Shown here one piece after another: positions 36,127 through 45,100 of a DNA stretch of 64,000 bases. How positions within the stretch are numbered: position 1 is the first letter of the stretch; the number at the start of each line of letters is the position of its first letter. The notes under the pieces were generated by a model that saw only the letters and a list, made by a program, of their open reading frames with translations, made no database searches and was not told the origin of the DNA. The stretch is from Exiguobacterium sp. KRL4. Its GTDB lineage: Bacteria > Bacillota > Bacilli > Exiguobacteriales > Exiguobacteriaceae. A program made the position numbers and the translations under genes. The DNA lies in contig NZ_MOLV01000002.1 of the NCBI RefSeq assembly GCF_001870785.1, forward strand, positions 62,001 through 126,000, in the 5' to 3' direction.

Positions 36127-37602
36127 TTACGCGTATTTTTTTTCACGGGCTGGTTCGACATGGACGATCTCTTCAGTGACATCGCGTTTTTTGATGAAGA
36201 AGGATAATCCTAACGCGAGCAGGGCGAGTAACGTCGCAATGAAGAAGGTGTCATTGATCCCTTCGACCATTGACTGGGTGATGATCGTTTGCGGGTTCGT
36301 ACCCGGTGTTGCATTTGCCGTTAATTCTTTCGCATAATCGGCTGTCCGTGACGTCATGACAGAGACGAGTAATCCAGAACCAATCGCACCGGAGACTTGT
36401 GACAACGTATTATTGAGGGCGGTTCCGTGTGGTGTCAAGTGTTGCGGAATATGGTTCAGTCCGTTCGTCATGACGGGCATCATGACCATCGAGATTCCTA
36501 AGAAGCGCAACGTATACATGATGACGAGGAATGAATAGGCCGTATCAGCCGTCAGACGACTGAAGAAGAACGTCGTCAAGACGGTCAACGACAATCCGAT
36601 CATCGCGAGGATTCGGGCACCGAACCGGTCAAACAAACGACCGGTAATCGGCGACATGAACGCCATGACGAGCGCGCCGGGCAACATCAAGAGTCCGGAA
36701 TGAAACGGAGAGATCCCCCGAATCGTCTGGACGTAGATCGGCATCAGAATCATCGCCGAGAACATCGACATGTTCAGGACCATTGAGATGCCTTGCGATA
36801 AGGCGAACATTGGATATTTAAAAATCCGGAATTCAAGCATCGGCTCATCCAACCGGAATTGGCGTATAATAAACGAAGTGAGACTGATGACACCGATTGC
36901 GAGTGCACCGATGACCGTAAGTGATCCCCAGCCAGCTGATCCGGCAGAACTGAAACCGTACAGCAATCCACCAAAACCGAAGCTTGATAAGACAAGTGAC
37001 AATTGGTCGAGACGGAGTGTGCTCGTGACCGTTTCTTTTTTTAATAAGAAGAAGCCGATGACAAGGACAAGTAGGGAAATCGGTGTGACGATATGGAACA
37101 GCATCCGCCATTCGTAATGCTCAAGAACCCATCCGGATAAAGTCGGACCGATTGCGGGTGCAAAAGTAATGACGAGCCCGAAAATCCCCATCGCTTGCCC
37201 GCGTTTTTCAATCGGGAAGCCGTTCAGCAGCACGTTCATCAAGAGCGGCATCATGATGGCTGAACCGGAGGCCTGTAACATCCGGGAAGCGAGTAAAATC
37301 GGAAACAGGTCGGCCTGTCCGGCAAGAATCGTCCCGATTGAGAAAAGTCCCATCGCCGTCAAGAATAACTGACGGGTCGAAAATTTTTGGACGAGGTACG
37401 CCGACGTCGGAATCATGATTCCGTTGACTAACATATAACCGGTCGTCAGCCATTGTGCGGTACTCGCTTCGATATTAAATGATTGCATGATAGAGGGTAA
37501 GGCAATATTCAATAGCGTCGAGTTGAGGACGGCGACGAACGCACCGGCCATTAACACGGCTAAGATTAAATAAAGGCGAGATGATTGCTTGGTTGTTTGC
37601 AT
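36127..37602 (-). CDS. MFS multidrug exporter, DHA2 (EmrB/QacA) family
   Basis: 491 residues with about 14 membrane helices. The family motif C-like stretch and the N-terminal LNIALPSIMQSFN ... AQWLTTGYMLVNG pattern are typical of proton-driven DHA2 drug exporters. ATG 37602 follows AAAAGGAGC. It is divergent from a TetR regulator gene, the usual arrangement for repressor-controlled efflux. A -10 TATAAC with a TGACTA -35 (minus strand) sits on a GACTTAGTC repeat. Confidence 0.9.
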   Translation of the reverse strand: MQTTKQSSRLYLILAVLMAGAFVAVLNSTLLNIALPSIMQSFNIEASTAQWLTTGYMLVNGIMIPTSAYLVQKFSTRQLFLTAMGLFSIGTILAGQADLFPILLASRMLQASGSAIMMPLLMNVLLNGFPIEKRGQAMGIFGLVITFAPAIGPTLSGWVLEHYEWRMLFHIVTPISLLVLVIGFFLLKKETVTSTLRLDQLSLVLSSFGFGGLLYGFSSAGSAGWGSLTVIGALAIGVISLTSFIIRQFRLDEPMLEFRIFKYPMFALSQGISMVLNMSMFSAMILMPIYVQTIRGISPFHSGLLMLPGALVMAFMSPITGRLFDRFGARILAMIGLSLTVLTTFFFSRLTADTAYSFLVIMYTLRFLGISMVMMPVMTNGLNHIPQHLTPHGTALNNTLSQVSGAIGSGLLVSVMTSRTADYAKELTANATPGTNPQTIITQSMVEGINDTFFIATLLALLALGLSFFIKKRDVTEEIVHVEPAREKKYA

Positions 37603-37655
37603 TTCGTTATGCTCCTTTTGTACAGTAAGTCTACTTTGTTATACACTGATTCTAC

Positions 37656-37664
37656 GACTTAGTC
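37656..37664. promoter_or_regulatory. Candidate TetR-family operator over the MFS -35
   Basis: GACTTAGTC is a perfect 4-1-4 inverted repeat that covers the -35 (TGACTA, minus strand) of the exporter gene. A second partial repeat TATAC-actaaa-GTATA stands at 37706-37721, near the regulator's own promoter. The placement fits control of both genes by the TetR protein. Confidence 0.35.
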
Positions 37665-37768
37665 ATTCTACCGTCTGAAGCAACTGATTACAAATTATTT
37701 GTTTTATACACTAAAGTATATGATTGATTTTTGAAAAATAGACCACATTTAAAGAAAAGGATACGATT

Positions 37769-38677
37769 ATGAACCCAAAAAAGAAACAACTCCTAGATGC
37801 CGCCTACCGATTATTCGTTGAAAAAGGATACCAATCGACCTCGATTCAAGACATATTGGATCAGAGTGTCGTTTCGAAAGGGACCTTTTACAATTATTTC
37901 TCCTCGAAAAATGAACTGTTCATCGATGTCTTCAACACGGTTTTTGAAAAGATGCGAAACGCGCGGAAGGAAATTTTAGTCGGACGGGATGTGTCGGATT
38001 ACGAAACCTTCATTCAACAAGGGAATTGTTACCTTGAACTGATGCAAAAATACAAACTGTATACGCTGTTTGAAGAAGCGATAGCATCCAATGAAAAAGA
38101 GTTAAAAGCATTCATGGAAAATAACCGTCTGCTCGAGATCGAATGGACGTATCACCGTCTGCGTGACTTGTTTGGTGAAGCGAAGACCCCGTATCTCCTC
38201 GATCTTGCCGTCATCTATACCGGGATGTTGCAGTACGCGATGTACTTCTTCCGGCAGTCGGAACCGAATACACAGCCGGAACGGGTCGTCCGCTACGTCT
38301 TCAATCGTCTGACGCATCTCGTCGAAGATGTCAGCCGGACGGAAGAACAATTAATTCCACCACGCTTTTTATCGGTCTGGCTCGATCGGCCGCAAGATGA
38401 AGTCGTCATCCGAAAAGAACTGTTCGAAAAAACCAATGCCCACATGAAGCGGCTGATTACGCTGTCGCCGATTTCAGAAGAATCGAAGGAAGCACACGAT
38501 GAAGTGCTCGATTTCATCTATGAAGAGTTGCTCGAACGAAAGAAACCAAAAATTCATTTGTTGCGGCGCGCACTCGAGACACTGGCGGAAGATCCGATCT
38601 TCCACGGGCAGGAAATCATGACACGGTATCAAGGCATGGTCGACGAAATCGTTCAAATCCGGATTCAGACTCAGTAA
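37769..38677 (+). CDS. TetR/AcrR-family transcriptional regulator
   Basis: 302 residues. N-terminal HTH: AAYRLFVEKGYQSTSIQDI...SKGTFYNYFSSKNELF (residues ~8-55). The ligand-binding part (~60-300) is about 100 residues longer than in typical TetR proteins. Divergent from the DHA2 exporter gene, so it probably represses that gene and its own until a drug-like ligand binds. Ligand unknown. Confidence 0.88.
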   Translation: MNPKKKQLLDAAYRLFVEKGYQSTSIQDILDQSVVSKGTFYNYFSSKNELFIDVFNTVFEKMRNARKEILVGRDVSDYETFIQQGNCYLELMQKYKLYTLFEEAIASNEKELKAFMENNRLLEIEWTYHRLRDLFGEAKTPYLLDLAVIYTGMLQYAMYFFRQSEPNTQPERVVRYVFNRLTHLVEDVSRTEEQLIPPRFLSVWLDRPQDEVVIRKELFEKTNAHMKRLITLSPISEESKEAHDEVLDFIYEELLERKKPKIHLLRRALETLAEDPIFHGQEIMTRYQGMVDEIVQIRIQTQ

Positions 38678-38835
38678 GGGTTGCTAGTGTGAATCCGATG
38701 GTCGGCTTGTATGCTTCAGTCATCATTGCCTGACCGAGAGCCGTTCCAAGCATCAATTCGGACGGTTCTTTTTTTCGTGAAAGCAGACTCGGCAGAAGAC
38801 TTTTCGGTATACTGGAAAAAAAGGGGGAAATGATC

Positions 38836-39663
38836 ATGAAATGGTTTCGATTTGAGCAAGAAGGTCGGGCACGCATCGGGGTGGAGGAAGCAGGGCATCG
38901 GTATGACGTGACGCCGCAAGTCTATACGGACTCATTACTGGAAGTCATTGTTCGCGGATTCGAGATGGATGTGGATTTAGATGTAGCTCCACGCTTAACG
39001 GATCATCTCCGCCTACTTGCACCTTACATACCACCACGTAACGTGATTTGTGTCGGAAAAAACTATGCCGATCATATCAAGGAGATGGATACGGCAGGGG
39101 CAGGGAAATTCGTCTTATTCACAAAAGCACCAAGTTCAATCGTCGGTCCGTTTGATCCAATCGAACGGCATGCTGATTTGACGCAACAACTTGATTATGA
39201 AGGGGAACTCGCGATCATCATCGGAACGACCGGTCGTGATTTGACAGCGGAGAATGCCCTTGAGCATGTATTTGGCTACAGTATCATCAATGATGTGACG
39301 GCCCGGGATCTGCAAAAAGAGCATGTGCAATTTTTCCGTGGTAAATCACTGGATGGTTTTTGTCCGTTTGGTCCGGTCATCGTGACGGAAGACAGCTTTG
39401 ACCCGGCAGATGTATTAGTCGAGACACGGGTTAACGGTGAGCTTCGTCAGTCGGGTTCGACGAAATTGATGCTGCGTGATGTCGTCACGATTCTGACCGA
39501 AGTGTCGCGTGGGATGACGCTTGAAGCAGGAGATGTCATCGCGACGGGTACACCAGCCGGCGTCGGACACGGAATGAAACCTCCAACCTATCTTCAAGAC
39601 GGGGATATCGTCGACGTATCGATTGAAGGAATCGGTCATCTGCAAAATCAAGTCAAATCCTGA
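38836..39663 (+). CDS. Fumarylacetoacetate hydrolase-family protein
   Basis: 275 residues. The catalytic domain (~60-275) has the FAH motifs: VGKNYADH, DYEGELAIIIG, the metal site E-x-E and GYSIINDVTARDLQ, KSLDGFCPFGPV, and IATGTPAGVG. Family members cleave C-C bonds in 2,4-dioxo acids, decarboxylate oxaloacetate or isomerise catechol breakdown products; which one applies cannot be read. ATG 38836 is 8 nt after AAGGGGG; ATG 38830 is too close. It stands alone between terminators. Confidence 0.88.
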   Translation: MKWFRFEQEGRARIGVEEAGHRYDVTPQVYTDSLLEVIVRGFEMDVDLDVAPRLTDHLRLLAPYIPPRNVICVGKNYADHIKEMDTAGAGKFVLFTKAPSSIVGPFDPIERHADLTQQLDYEGELAIIIGTTGRDLTAENALEHVFGYSIINDVTARDLQKEHVQFFRGKSLDGFCPFGPVIVTEDSFDPADVLVETRVNGELRQSGSTKLMLRDVVTILTEVSRGMTLEAGDVIATGTPAGVGHGMKPPTYLQDGDIVDVSIEGIGHLQNQVKS

Positions 39664-39691
39664 AATTGAATACCGGATGACTGTCTTTTTT

Positions 39692-39722
39692 AAAACCGCT
39701 CAGGGGATGAGCGGTTTTTTTG
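39692..39722 (+). terminator. Terminator after the FAH-family gene
   Basis: Stem aaaaccgctc / gagcggtttt with seven T. Confidence 0.88.
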
Positions 39723-39725
39723 TGT

Positions 39726-39750
39726 AAACGGTCATCGTGTGACCGTTTTT
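39726..39750 (+). terminator. Second hairpin in tandem
   Basis: Stem aaacggtca / tgaccgttt with five T, 4 nt after the first terminator. A -10-like TATAAT follows at 39755. Confidence 0.55.
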
Positions 39751-39845
39751 GGTGTATAATAGACACATATATAGACTTTGTTGTCGAAAAAAGTCACATT
39801 TTGAATGTTTTTTAACGAAAAAGATAAAAAAATGAACGGTTTTGA

Positions 39846-39874
39846 TTGATTTTTAAATGTAAACGCTTTATATT
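39846..39874 (+). promoter_or_regulatory. Promoter of fruRKA
   Basis: -35 TTGATT (39846-39851), 17-bp spacer, -10 TATATT (39869-39874), ~20 nt upstream of fruR. Confidence 0.6.
39858..39871. promoter_or_regulatory. cre site (CcpA) at the fru promoter
   Basis: TGTAAACGCTTTAT matches the cre consensus TGWAANCGNTNWCA except for the last two bases. It overlaps the -10 element, so CcpA would repress the operon when a preferred sugar is present. Confidence 0.7.
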
Positions 39875-39894
39875 AAAGATGCGGAGGGAAACCA

Positions 39895-40641
39895 ATGTTA
39901 ACGAAAAAACGCCATCAACTGATTCTTGAGTTACTTGCTCGAGAAGAAGTTGTCAAAATGCAGACGATCGTCGATCAGACGGGAGCCAGTGAATCCACGA
40001 TTCGCCGAGATTTATCGCAGTTAGAAGCAGCGGGACATCTTCAACGGGTTCACGGTGGGGCAACCGCCAATCACATGCAAATTGATGAACCGAGTTATTT
40101 CGAGAAAAGTGATCGTTTCGTCGAAGAAAAGGATCGGATTGCCCAAGCAGCAGCCGATTTGATCGAAGACGGGATGTACGTGTACCTCGATGCGGGAACG
40201 ACGACACTTGCCATCGTTCCTTATCTCGAACAAAAGGCGATTACAGTCGTAACGAACAGTCTTCCTCTTGCGAATACGTTACTCTATCACCGTATCCCGA
40301 CGTTCGTCGTCGGAGGGCAACTCAAGCATTCGACCCAGGCACTTGTTGGTTACAACGCACGTGAAGGAATGTTGATTTACCATTTTGATGTCGCATTTCT
40401 TGGGATGAATGGTGTACACCCGACCCAAGGATTCACGACGCCGGATCCGGAAGAGGCACTCGTAAAGAAGACAGCGATTGAGTTGGCAAAAAAGTCTTAC
40501 GTATTAGTAGATGAGACGAAGCTGGATGAAATCAGTTTTAGTCGGGTCGCTTCACTCCGAGCGGCGACGATCATCACGACGACATCGAGCGAACAAGAAG
40601 CGAAATACAGTCAATATACAGAGGTGGTGAACGCGAAATGA
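39895..40641 (+). CDS. fruR: DeoR-family regulator of the fructose operon
   Basis: 248 residues. N-terminal DeoR helix-turn-helix (residues ~3-55; TGASESTIRRDLSQLEAAGHLQRVHGGA is split over this region) and a C-terminal sugar-phosphate sensor domain (DAGTTTLAIVPYL...). It is the first gene of fruRKA and likely represses the operon until fructose 1-phosphate appears. Start ATG 39895 follows GGAGGG by 8 nt. It overlaps fruK by 4 nt. Confidence 0.92.
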   Translation: MLTKKRHQLILELLAREEVVKMQTIVDQTGASESTIRRDLSQLEAAGHLQRVHGGATANHMQIDEPSYFEKSDRFVEEKDRIAQAAADLIEDGMYVYLDAGTTTLAIVPYLEQKAITVVTNSLPLANTLLYHRIPTFVVGGQLKHSTQALVGYNAREGMLIYHFDVAFLGMNGVHPTQGFTTPDPEEALVKKTAIELAKKSYVLVDETKLDEISFSRVASLRAATIITTTSSEQEAKYSQYTEVVNAK

Positions 40642-41558
40642 TTTATACACTGACACTGAACCCATCGATCGATTATTATGTCACGTTACCGGTATTTGAA
40701 GCCGGTCAAGTCAACCGTGTCGAACAAGCTGAAAAAGTGGCGGGTGGAAAAGGGATCAACGTTTCCCTCGTCCTGAAAAACTATGACGTCGAGACGGAAG
40801 CACTCGGATTTTTAGGAGGAAGCACCGGGCAGTTCATTCGCAATGAACTGGAGAAACAAGGTGTCTTGACAGCCTTTACGCCGATTGCCGATGAGACACG
40901 GATCAACGTGAAAATCCGTGCTGATCAGGAATCAGAACTCAATGCAGCGGGACCAAAAATCCAAGAAGATGAATTAAACGCGTTACTGGCAGCATTCGAG
41001 ACGATGCAAGCAGGCGATATCGTCGTCTTCGCGGGCAGCATCCCAAGCAGCCTGCCTCAAGATTTGTACCGGAAGATTGCACAAGTCTTGACGGAGCGTG
41101 GTGTCAAATTCGCCGTCGATACGACAAAAGAAGCGATGCTCGAAGTCTTGCCGCTTGGTCCATTCATGATCAAACCGAACCACCACGAGCTGGGCGAGAT
41201 CTTTGACGTCGAGATAACGTCAAAAGAAATGGCCGTCCCGTACGCCCAACAACTGGTGGAGCGGGGCGCAGAGAATGTCATCATCTCCTTTGCAGGGGAC
41301 GGTGCGTTACTCGTCAATAAACAGGGGGCGTACACGGCGAACACACCAGCTGGAAAACTGATCAATTCCGTTGGTGCCGGTGATTCCCTTGTCGCAGGAT
41401 TCGTTGCCAGCCACGCGCTCGGCCGACCGCCGGAAGAAGCTTTCCGTTACGCTGTCACGACAGGCAGTGCATCCGCTTATGCATTCGGATTATGCACAAA
41501 AGCGGATATCGATCGTTTACTGACAGACGTCCAAGTCGTTGAACTCATTCAATCATAA
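40638..41558 (+). CDS. fruK: 1-phosphofructokinase
   Basis: 306 residues of the PfkB/ribokinase family. It phosphorylates fructose 1-phosphate, delivered by FruA, to fructose 1,6-bisphosphate. Signatures: LNPSIDYYVTLP at the start, GGKGINVS, and the catalytic-site NSVGAGDSLVAGFVA with the base aspartate. Translationally coupled to fruR (ATGA overlap) and 17 nt before fruA. Confidence 0.95.
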   Translation: MIYTLTLNPSIDYYVTLPVFEAGQVNRVEQAEKVAGGKGINVSLVLKNYDVETEALGFLGGSTGQFIRNELEKQGVLTAFTPIADETRINVKIRADQESELNAAGPKIQEDELNALLAAFETMQAGDIVVFAGSIPSSLPQDLYRKIAQVLTERGVKFAVDTTKEAMLEVLPLGPFMIKPNHHELGEIFDVEITSKEMAVPYAQQLVERGAENVIISFAGDGALLVNKQGAYTANTPAGKLINSVGAGDSLVAGFVASHALGRPPEEAFRYAVTTGSASAYAFGLCTKADIDRLLTDVQVVELIQS

Positions 41559-41575
41559 AAAGGAGTGACTCACTC

Positions 41576-43510
41576 ATGAAAATTACAGATCTTTTGACAC
41601 GTGACACGATCAAACTCGATTTACGTTCGTCTACGAAAGCAACCGTCATCGACGAGCTTGTCGATGTCCTCGATCGGGCCGGAAAATTAAATGACCGTTC
41701 GGCTTACCGCGAAGCGATCTTGGCACGGGAAGCACAAAGTACGACCGGACTAGGAGAAGGAATCGCCATTCCACATGCGAAGACGGCAGCCGTCAAATCA
41801 CCGGCCATCGCCTTCGGACGTTCGACAGGAATCGATTACGAAGCACTCGACGGACAACCAAGCCGTTTGTTCTTCATGATTGCTGCTGGTGAAAACGCGG
41901 ATAACGCACACCTTGAAACGTTATCAAAACTCTCGGTTTATCTGATGGACATGAAGTTCCGTGATACGATTCTCTCCGCTCGTTCGGAAGATGAAGTGAT
42001 TGCCGCCATCGAAGCAAAAGAACGGGAAGAAGAAGGTCCGGTCGATGTTTCTTCACCGGAAGTTGCAAAAGACGCACCGTACATTCTTGCTGTAACAGCA
42101 TGTCCGACCGGTATTGCCCACACGTATATGGCAGCCGATGCCCTCCGTCAAAAAGCGGAAGAGATGGGTGTCCGGATCAAAGTCGAAACGAACGGTTCAA
42201 CCGGTGTTAAAAACGGCTTGACGAGTCAAGACATTCAGGACGCAACAGCCATCATCGTCGCAGCGGATAAAGCCGTCGAGATGGACCGCTTCAACGGGAA
42301 ACACGTCGTTGAAGTTCCCGTCGCTCAAGGTATTCGTAAACCAAAAGAATTGATCGACCGTGCCGTTAAACAAGATGCGCCGGTTTATAAAGGCAGCGGG
42401 TCAAGCGACAGTTCAAAACCGGCACGTGGTGGTTTCTACAAACATTTGATGAGCGGGGTTTCTGCGATGTTGCCACTCGTCGTCGCCGGTGGTCTGTTGA
42501 TCGCGATCAGCTTCTTCTGGGGCATCAACTCCGCTAATCCGGATGATCCGTCATACAATGAATTTGCCGCACAACTGATGTCGATCGGTAAAGCTGCATT
42601 TGGTCTCTTGATTCCAATTCTTGCCGGATTCATCGCGATGTCGATCGCCGATAAACCAGGTCTTGCACCAGGTTTGATTGCCGGTTTCCTCGCAAGCCAA
42701 GGGAACGCTGGTTTCCTCGGTGGATTGATCGCCGGGTTCCTTGCCGGTTACGTCGTCCTTGTGCTTGTTAAAGTCTTACAAGGTCTTCCAAAAGCACTCG
42801 AAGGTATCAAACCGGTCTTACTTTACCCATTACTTGGTTCGTTCATCACGGGAATGATCATGTTGCTTGTCATCAACGAACCAATCGCAGCGTTCATGAC
42901 ATGGTTGACGGATTCTCTCAACGGTCTCAGTGGCGGTAACGCTATCCTACTCGGTATGCTCGTCGCAGCGATGATGGCGATCGATATGGGTGGTCCAATC
43001 AACAAAACAGCTTACGTTTTCGGTACAGCCGCATTAACAGCAGGAAACACGGAAGTCATGGCAGCCGTCATGGCAGGTGGTATGGTGCCACCACTTCTCG
43101 TAGCCTTCTCATCCACATTGTTTGCCCGTAAGAAATTTACACCACAAGAACGTGAAGCGGGTATCGCTGCGTACGCCATGGGTGCTTCATTCGTCACTGA
43201 AGGTGCGATTCCATTCGCAGCAGCAGATCCACTTCGTGTCATCCCGGCAAGCGTCATCGGTTCAGCCATCGCTGGTGCCTTGACAATCGTCTTCGGTGTG
43301 TTGCTTCCGGCACCACACGGCGGTGTGTTCGTCTTCCCGCTACTTGACGGACCATCCGGCACATTGATGGCAGTTCTCAGCTATGCTGGTGCAATCCTTA
43401 TCGGAGCACTCGTCGGCGCCGCCATCCTCTCAATCTTGAAAAAACCGCTTGTCGATCAAGAAGTTGCGAAAAAAGAAATGACATCCGATGCGGGCACGAA
43501 AGCATCATAA
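41576..43510 (+). CDS. fruA: PTS fructose transporter subunit IIABC
   Basis: 644 residues, a full IIA-IIB-IIC fusion. EIIA (~1-145) has the phosphorylated H67 in GIAIPHAK. EIIB (~165-265) has C176 in ACPTGIAHTYMAAD. EIIC (~285-625) is the membrane channel with about eight to ten helices. It takes up fructose as fructose 1-phosphate, the substrate of FruK. AAAGGAGTG precedes ATG 41576; a strong terminator follows. Confidence 0.96.
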   Translation: MKITDLLTRDTIKLDLRSSTKATVIDELVDVLDRAGKLNDRSAYREAILAREAQSTTGLGEGIAIPHAKTAAVKSPAIAFGRSTGIDYEALDGQPSRLFFMIAAGENADNAHLETLSKLSVYLMDMKFRDTILSARSEDEVIAAIEAKEREEEGPVDVSSPEVAKDAPYILAVTACPTGIAHTYMAADALRQKAEEMGVRIKVETNGSTGVKNGLTSQDIQDATAIIVAADKAVEMDRFNGKHVVEVPVAQGIRKPKELIDRAVKQDAPVYKGSGSSDSSKPARGGFYKHLMSGVSAMLPLVVAGGLLIAISFFWGINSANPDDPSYNEFAAQLMSIGKAAFGLLIPILAGFIAMSIADKPGLAPGLIAGFLASQGNAGFLGGLIAGFLAGYVVLVLVKVLQGLPKALEGIKPVLLYPLLGSFITGMIMLLVINEPIAAFMTWLTDSLNGLSGGNAILLGMLVAAMMAIDMGGPINKTAYVFGTAALTAGNTEVMAAVMAGGMVPPLLVAFSSTLFARKKFTPQEREAGIAAYAMGASFVTEGAIPFAAADPLRVIPASVIGSAIAGALTIVFGVLLPAPHGGVFVFPLLDGPSGTLMAVLSYAGAILIGALVGAAILSILKKPLVDQEVAKKEMTSDAGTKAS

Positions 43511-43528
43511 TCGATTGTTTGGATCTCC

Positions 43529-43562
43529 AAATCACTCCAAGGCGACTTGGAGTGATTTTTTA
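43529..43562 (+). terminator. fruRKA terminator
   Basis: Perfect stem aaatcactccaag / cttggagtgattt, GCGA loop, T run. Confidence 0.9.
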
Positions 43563-43626
43563 ATTGCGTTTTTCGGGTATTAGAGCAAGAATAGGGGACG
43601 TATCTAAACATGAAGGAGGTTCGTAT

Positions 43627-44772
43627 ATGGGCGGTCAATCTTTACAAATCGGACCACGTACCATCAAAACGGGACTTGCCGTCATTTTGGCTTTGATTAT
43701 CAGTGACTTGTTTAATTTAAGCCCAATTCTACCTGCGATTTCGGCAGCGACCACATTATTACCGTCCGTGTATCAAACATGGAAACAATTTCTCGAGGAA
43801 GCAGAAGCCAATTTGATTGGTGCGTTCTTGACGCTTGTCTCGCTCTGGATCTTAGGCGATAATCCGGCGAACCCACTCGCCATCGGCATTGTCATCATGG
43901 CAGCGATCTCGATTTTACTGGCGTTTGGCTTCGGGCGGACGATTCCCCACGTCGTCTTGATGATTATCGTCATCTTGGAGAGTGTCGAAGGGGCAACGGA
44001 TCCGTTATGGCAAATCGTCTTGATCCGCTACTTACTCGTCATGCTCGGGATCGGTTGTGCCCTCGGTGTCAATGCGCTGATTTTCCCACCGCGTTACGGC
44101 AACGTCTATTATCAAAAGGCTTCAAAACTCTTTGAGAAACTGCTTGTCGTGACCCGGGCGATCGCCTTTGAAGGAAAAGTCACACCGTATCGTTCAGCCA
44201 TCGACAAGATGAGCCGCTCGATGCTTGAGACGAAGACACTGTTTAATCTGCACCGTGAGGAAATTCGCGGATCACGGCAACGGCATGTTTCGTTGTTACG
44301 GAACTTGATCGTCCTGCAACATATGCAATCGTGTCTGGAACGCGGTGTCGCGACGGCAGAACGGTTCCGTGAGCGGGAGAAAGCGCTTAATTCGATTGCC
44401 GATGATTTGCGGAGTGAGTTATTCTATCATCTGATGCATATCGCACAACGTCAGGAAAAAGTTTTGTTGACGTACGATTTGTTACTGACGGAAGAACCAC
44501 TCGCGATGGAGGACCTTGTCAAAGAAAATATCGCATTCGTGAAACACTCTTTCCTCGACCGGGATGAACTCGAAGAAGAAATCATCATGGAAATTCTGCC
44601 GATCGTCGTCGCGATGAACGAATGGATCCAGGAACTGGAATTGTTTGAAAAACGGCTTAACGGAGCACTCCGGCGCCACGTCACATCACTTTCAATCGAA
44701 CAAAAATCCGTTCGGGATAAAACATTCAATCGCTTTAAACGGAAAAAAGCGATTGACGAAAGTAAAAAGTAA
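43627..44772 (+). CDS. Aromatic acid exporter-family (ArAE, DUF939) membrane protein
   Basis: 381 residues. The N-terminal half (~1-150) has four to six membrane helices starting at IGPRTIKTGLAVILALIISDLF, the ArAE_1 signature; the C-terminal half is soluble, helical and charged. It resembles YqjA/YgaE of Bacillus. The family is linked to export of aromatic acids; activity here is not shown. AGGAGG is 7 nt before ATG 43627. It directly precedes the T-box-controlled aromatic hydroxylase, which may be more than chance. Confidence 0.85.
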   Translation: MGGQSLQIGPRTIKTGLAVILALIISDLFNLSPILPAISAATTLLPSVYQTWKQFLEEAEANLIGAFLTLVSLWILGDNPANPLAIGIVIMAAISILLAFGFGRTIPHVVLMIIVILESVEGATDPLWQIVLIRYLLVMLGIGCALGVNALIFPPRYGNVYYQKASKLFEKLLVVTRAIAFEGKVTPYRSAIDKMSRSMLETKTLFNLHREEIRGSRQRHVSLLRNLIVLQHMQSCLERGVATAERFREREKALNSIADDLRSELFYHLMHIAQRQEKVLLTYDLLLTEEPLAMEDLVKENIAFVKHSFLDRDELEEEIIMEILPIVVAMNEWIQELELFEKRLNGALRRHVTSLSIEQKSVRDKTFNRFKRKKAIDESKK

Positions 44773-44801
44773 GCGTATAGTCCTTCTTAACAGCACTTTA
44801 G

Positions 44802-44830
44802 TTGCTAACAGCATAACAGCATAACAGAAT
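44802..44830 (+). promoter_or_regulatory. Possible promoter of the phhA T-box leader
   Basis: -35 TTGCTA (44802-44807), 17-bp spacer made of the short repeat ACAGCATAACAGCATAA, and -10 CAGAAT (44825-44830). Confidence 0.45.
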
Positions 44831-44836
44831 GAAAGA

Positions 44837-45068
44837 AGTTGGACGAAGACGAAACCGAAGTAGAAACAATCTCCCTGTTTCAGAGAGCACGTGGCGCTGC
44901 GAACGTGTACACAGATTGAATCGAATTACAGTTTCCGAGTCTCTTGCCACGCAAGCGGAGAAAACCGTTATCCCGTAATCAAGTGATCTATGTCTATGTA
45001 GATTATCAGGGTGGTACCGCGGCCTTTCGTCGTCCCTGTCGAACATCTTTGTTCGGCAGGGACTTTTT
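44837..45068 (+). promoter_or_regulatory. T-box riboswitch (probably tyrosine) upstream of phhA
   Basis: The 14-base T-box AGGGTGGTACCGCG is at 45008-45021, with TGGT to pair with the tRNA ACCA end. Stem I is foldable: AGTA at 44859-44862 faces GAA at 44923-44925 in the specifier loop, bounded by gaaac / gtttc and caatct / agattg; the CAGAGAG and GGCGCTGCGA apical parts follow. The codon after GAA-T is TAC (44927-44929), then A, so tRNA-Tyr is the likely ligand. The terminator at 45032-45068 is the off state. Uncharged tRNA-Tyr would let phhA be made. Confidence 0.92.
45032..45068 (+). terminator. T-box regulated terminator
   Basis: Stem gtccctg-tcgaac / gttcgg-cagggac with five T. It competes with the antiterminator that includes AGGGTGGTACCGCG. 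Confidence 0.9.
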
Positions 45069-45100
45069 GTTGTTCATCTACTTTCAAGGGGGAAATTCAT

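Noticed and set aside
38616-38876. Minus-strand frame with a protein-like stretch (LGTALGQAMMTEAYKP)
   Set aside because: It overlaps the 3' end of the TetR gene and the start of the FAH-family gene, has no start signal, and cannot be told from chance; a remnant of a lost gene is possible but not supportable.
44806-44827. Short tandem repeat (TAACAGCA three times) as a possible minisatellite or CRISPR trace
   Set aside because: Only three short units; it fits as the spacer of a promoter for the T-box leader.
45040-45055. CGAAC-ATCTTT-GTTCG looked like a LexA box
   Set aside because: The spacing is 6, not 4, and these bases are the stem of the T-box terminator.
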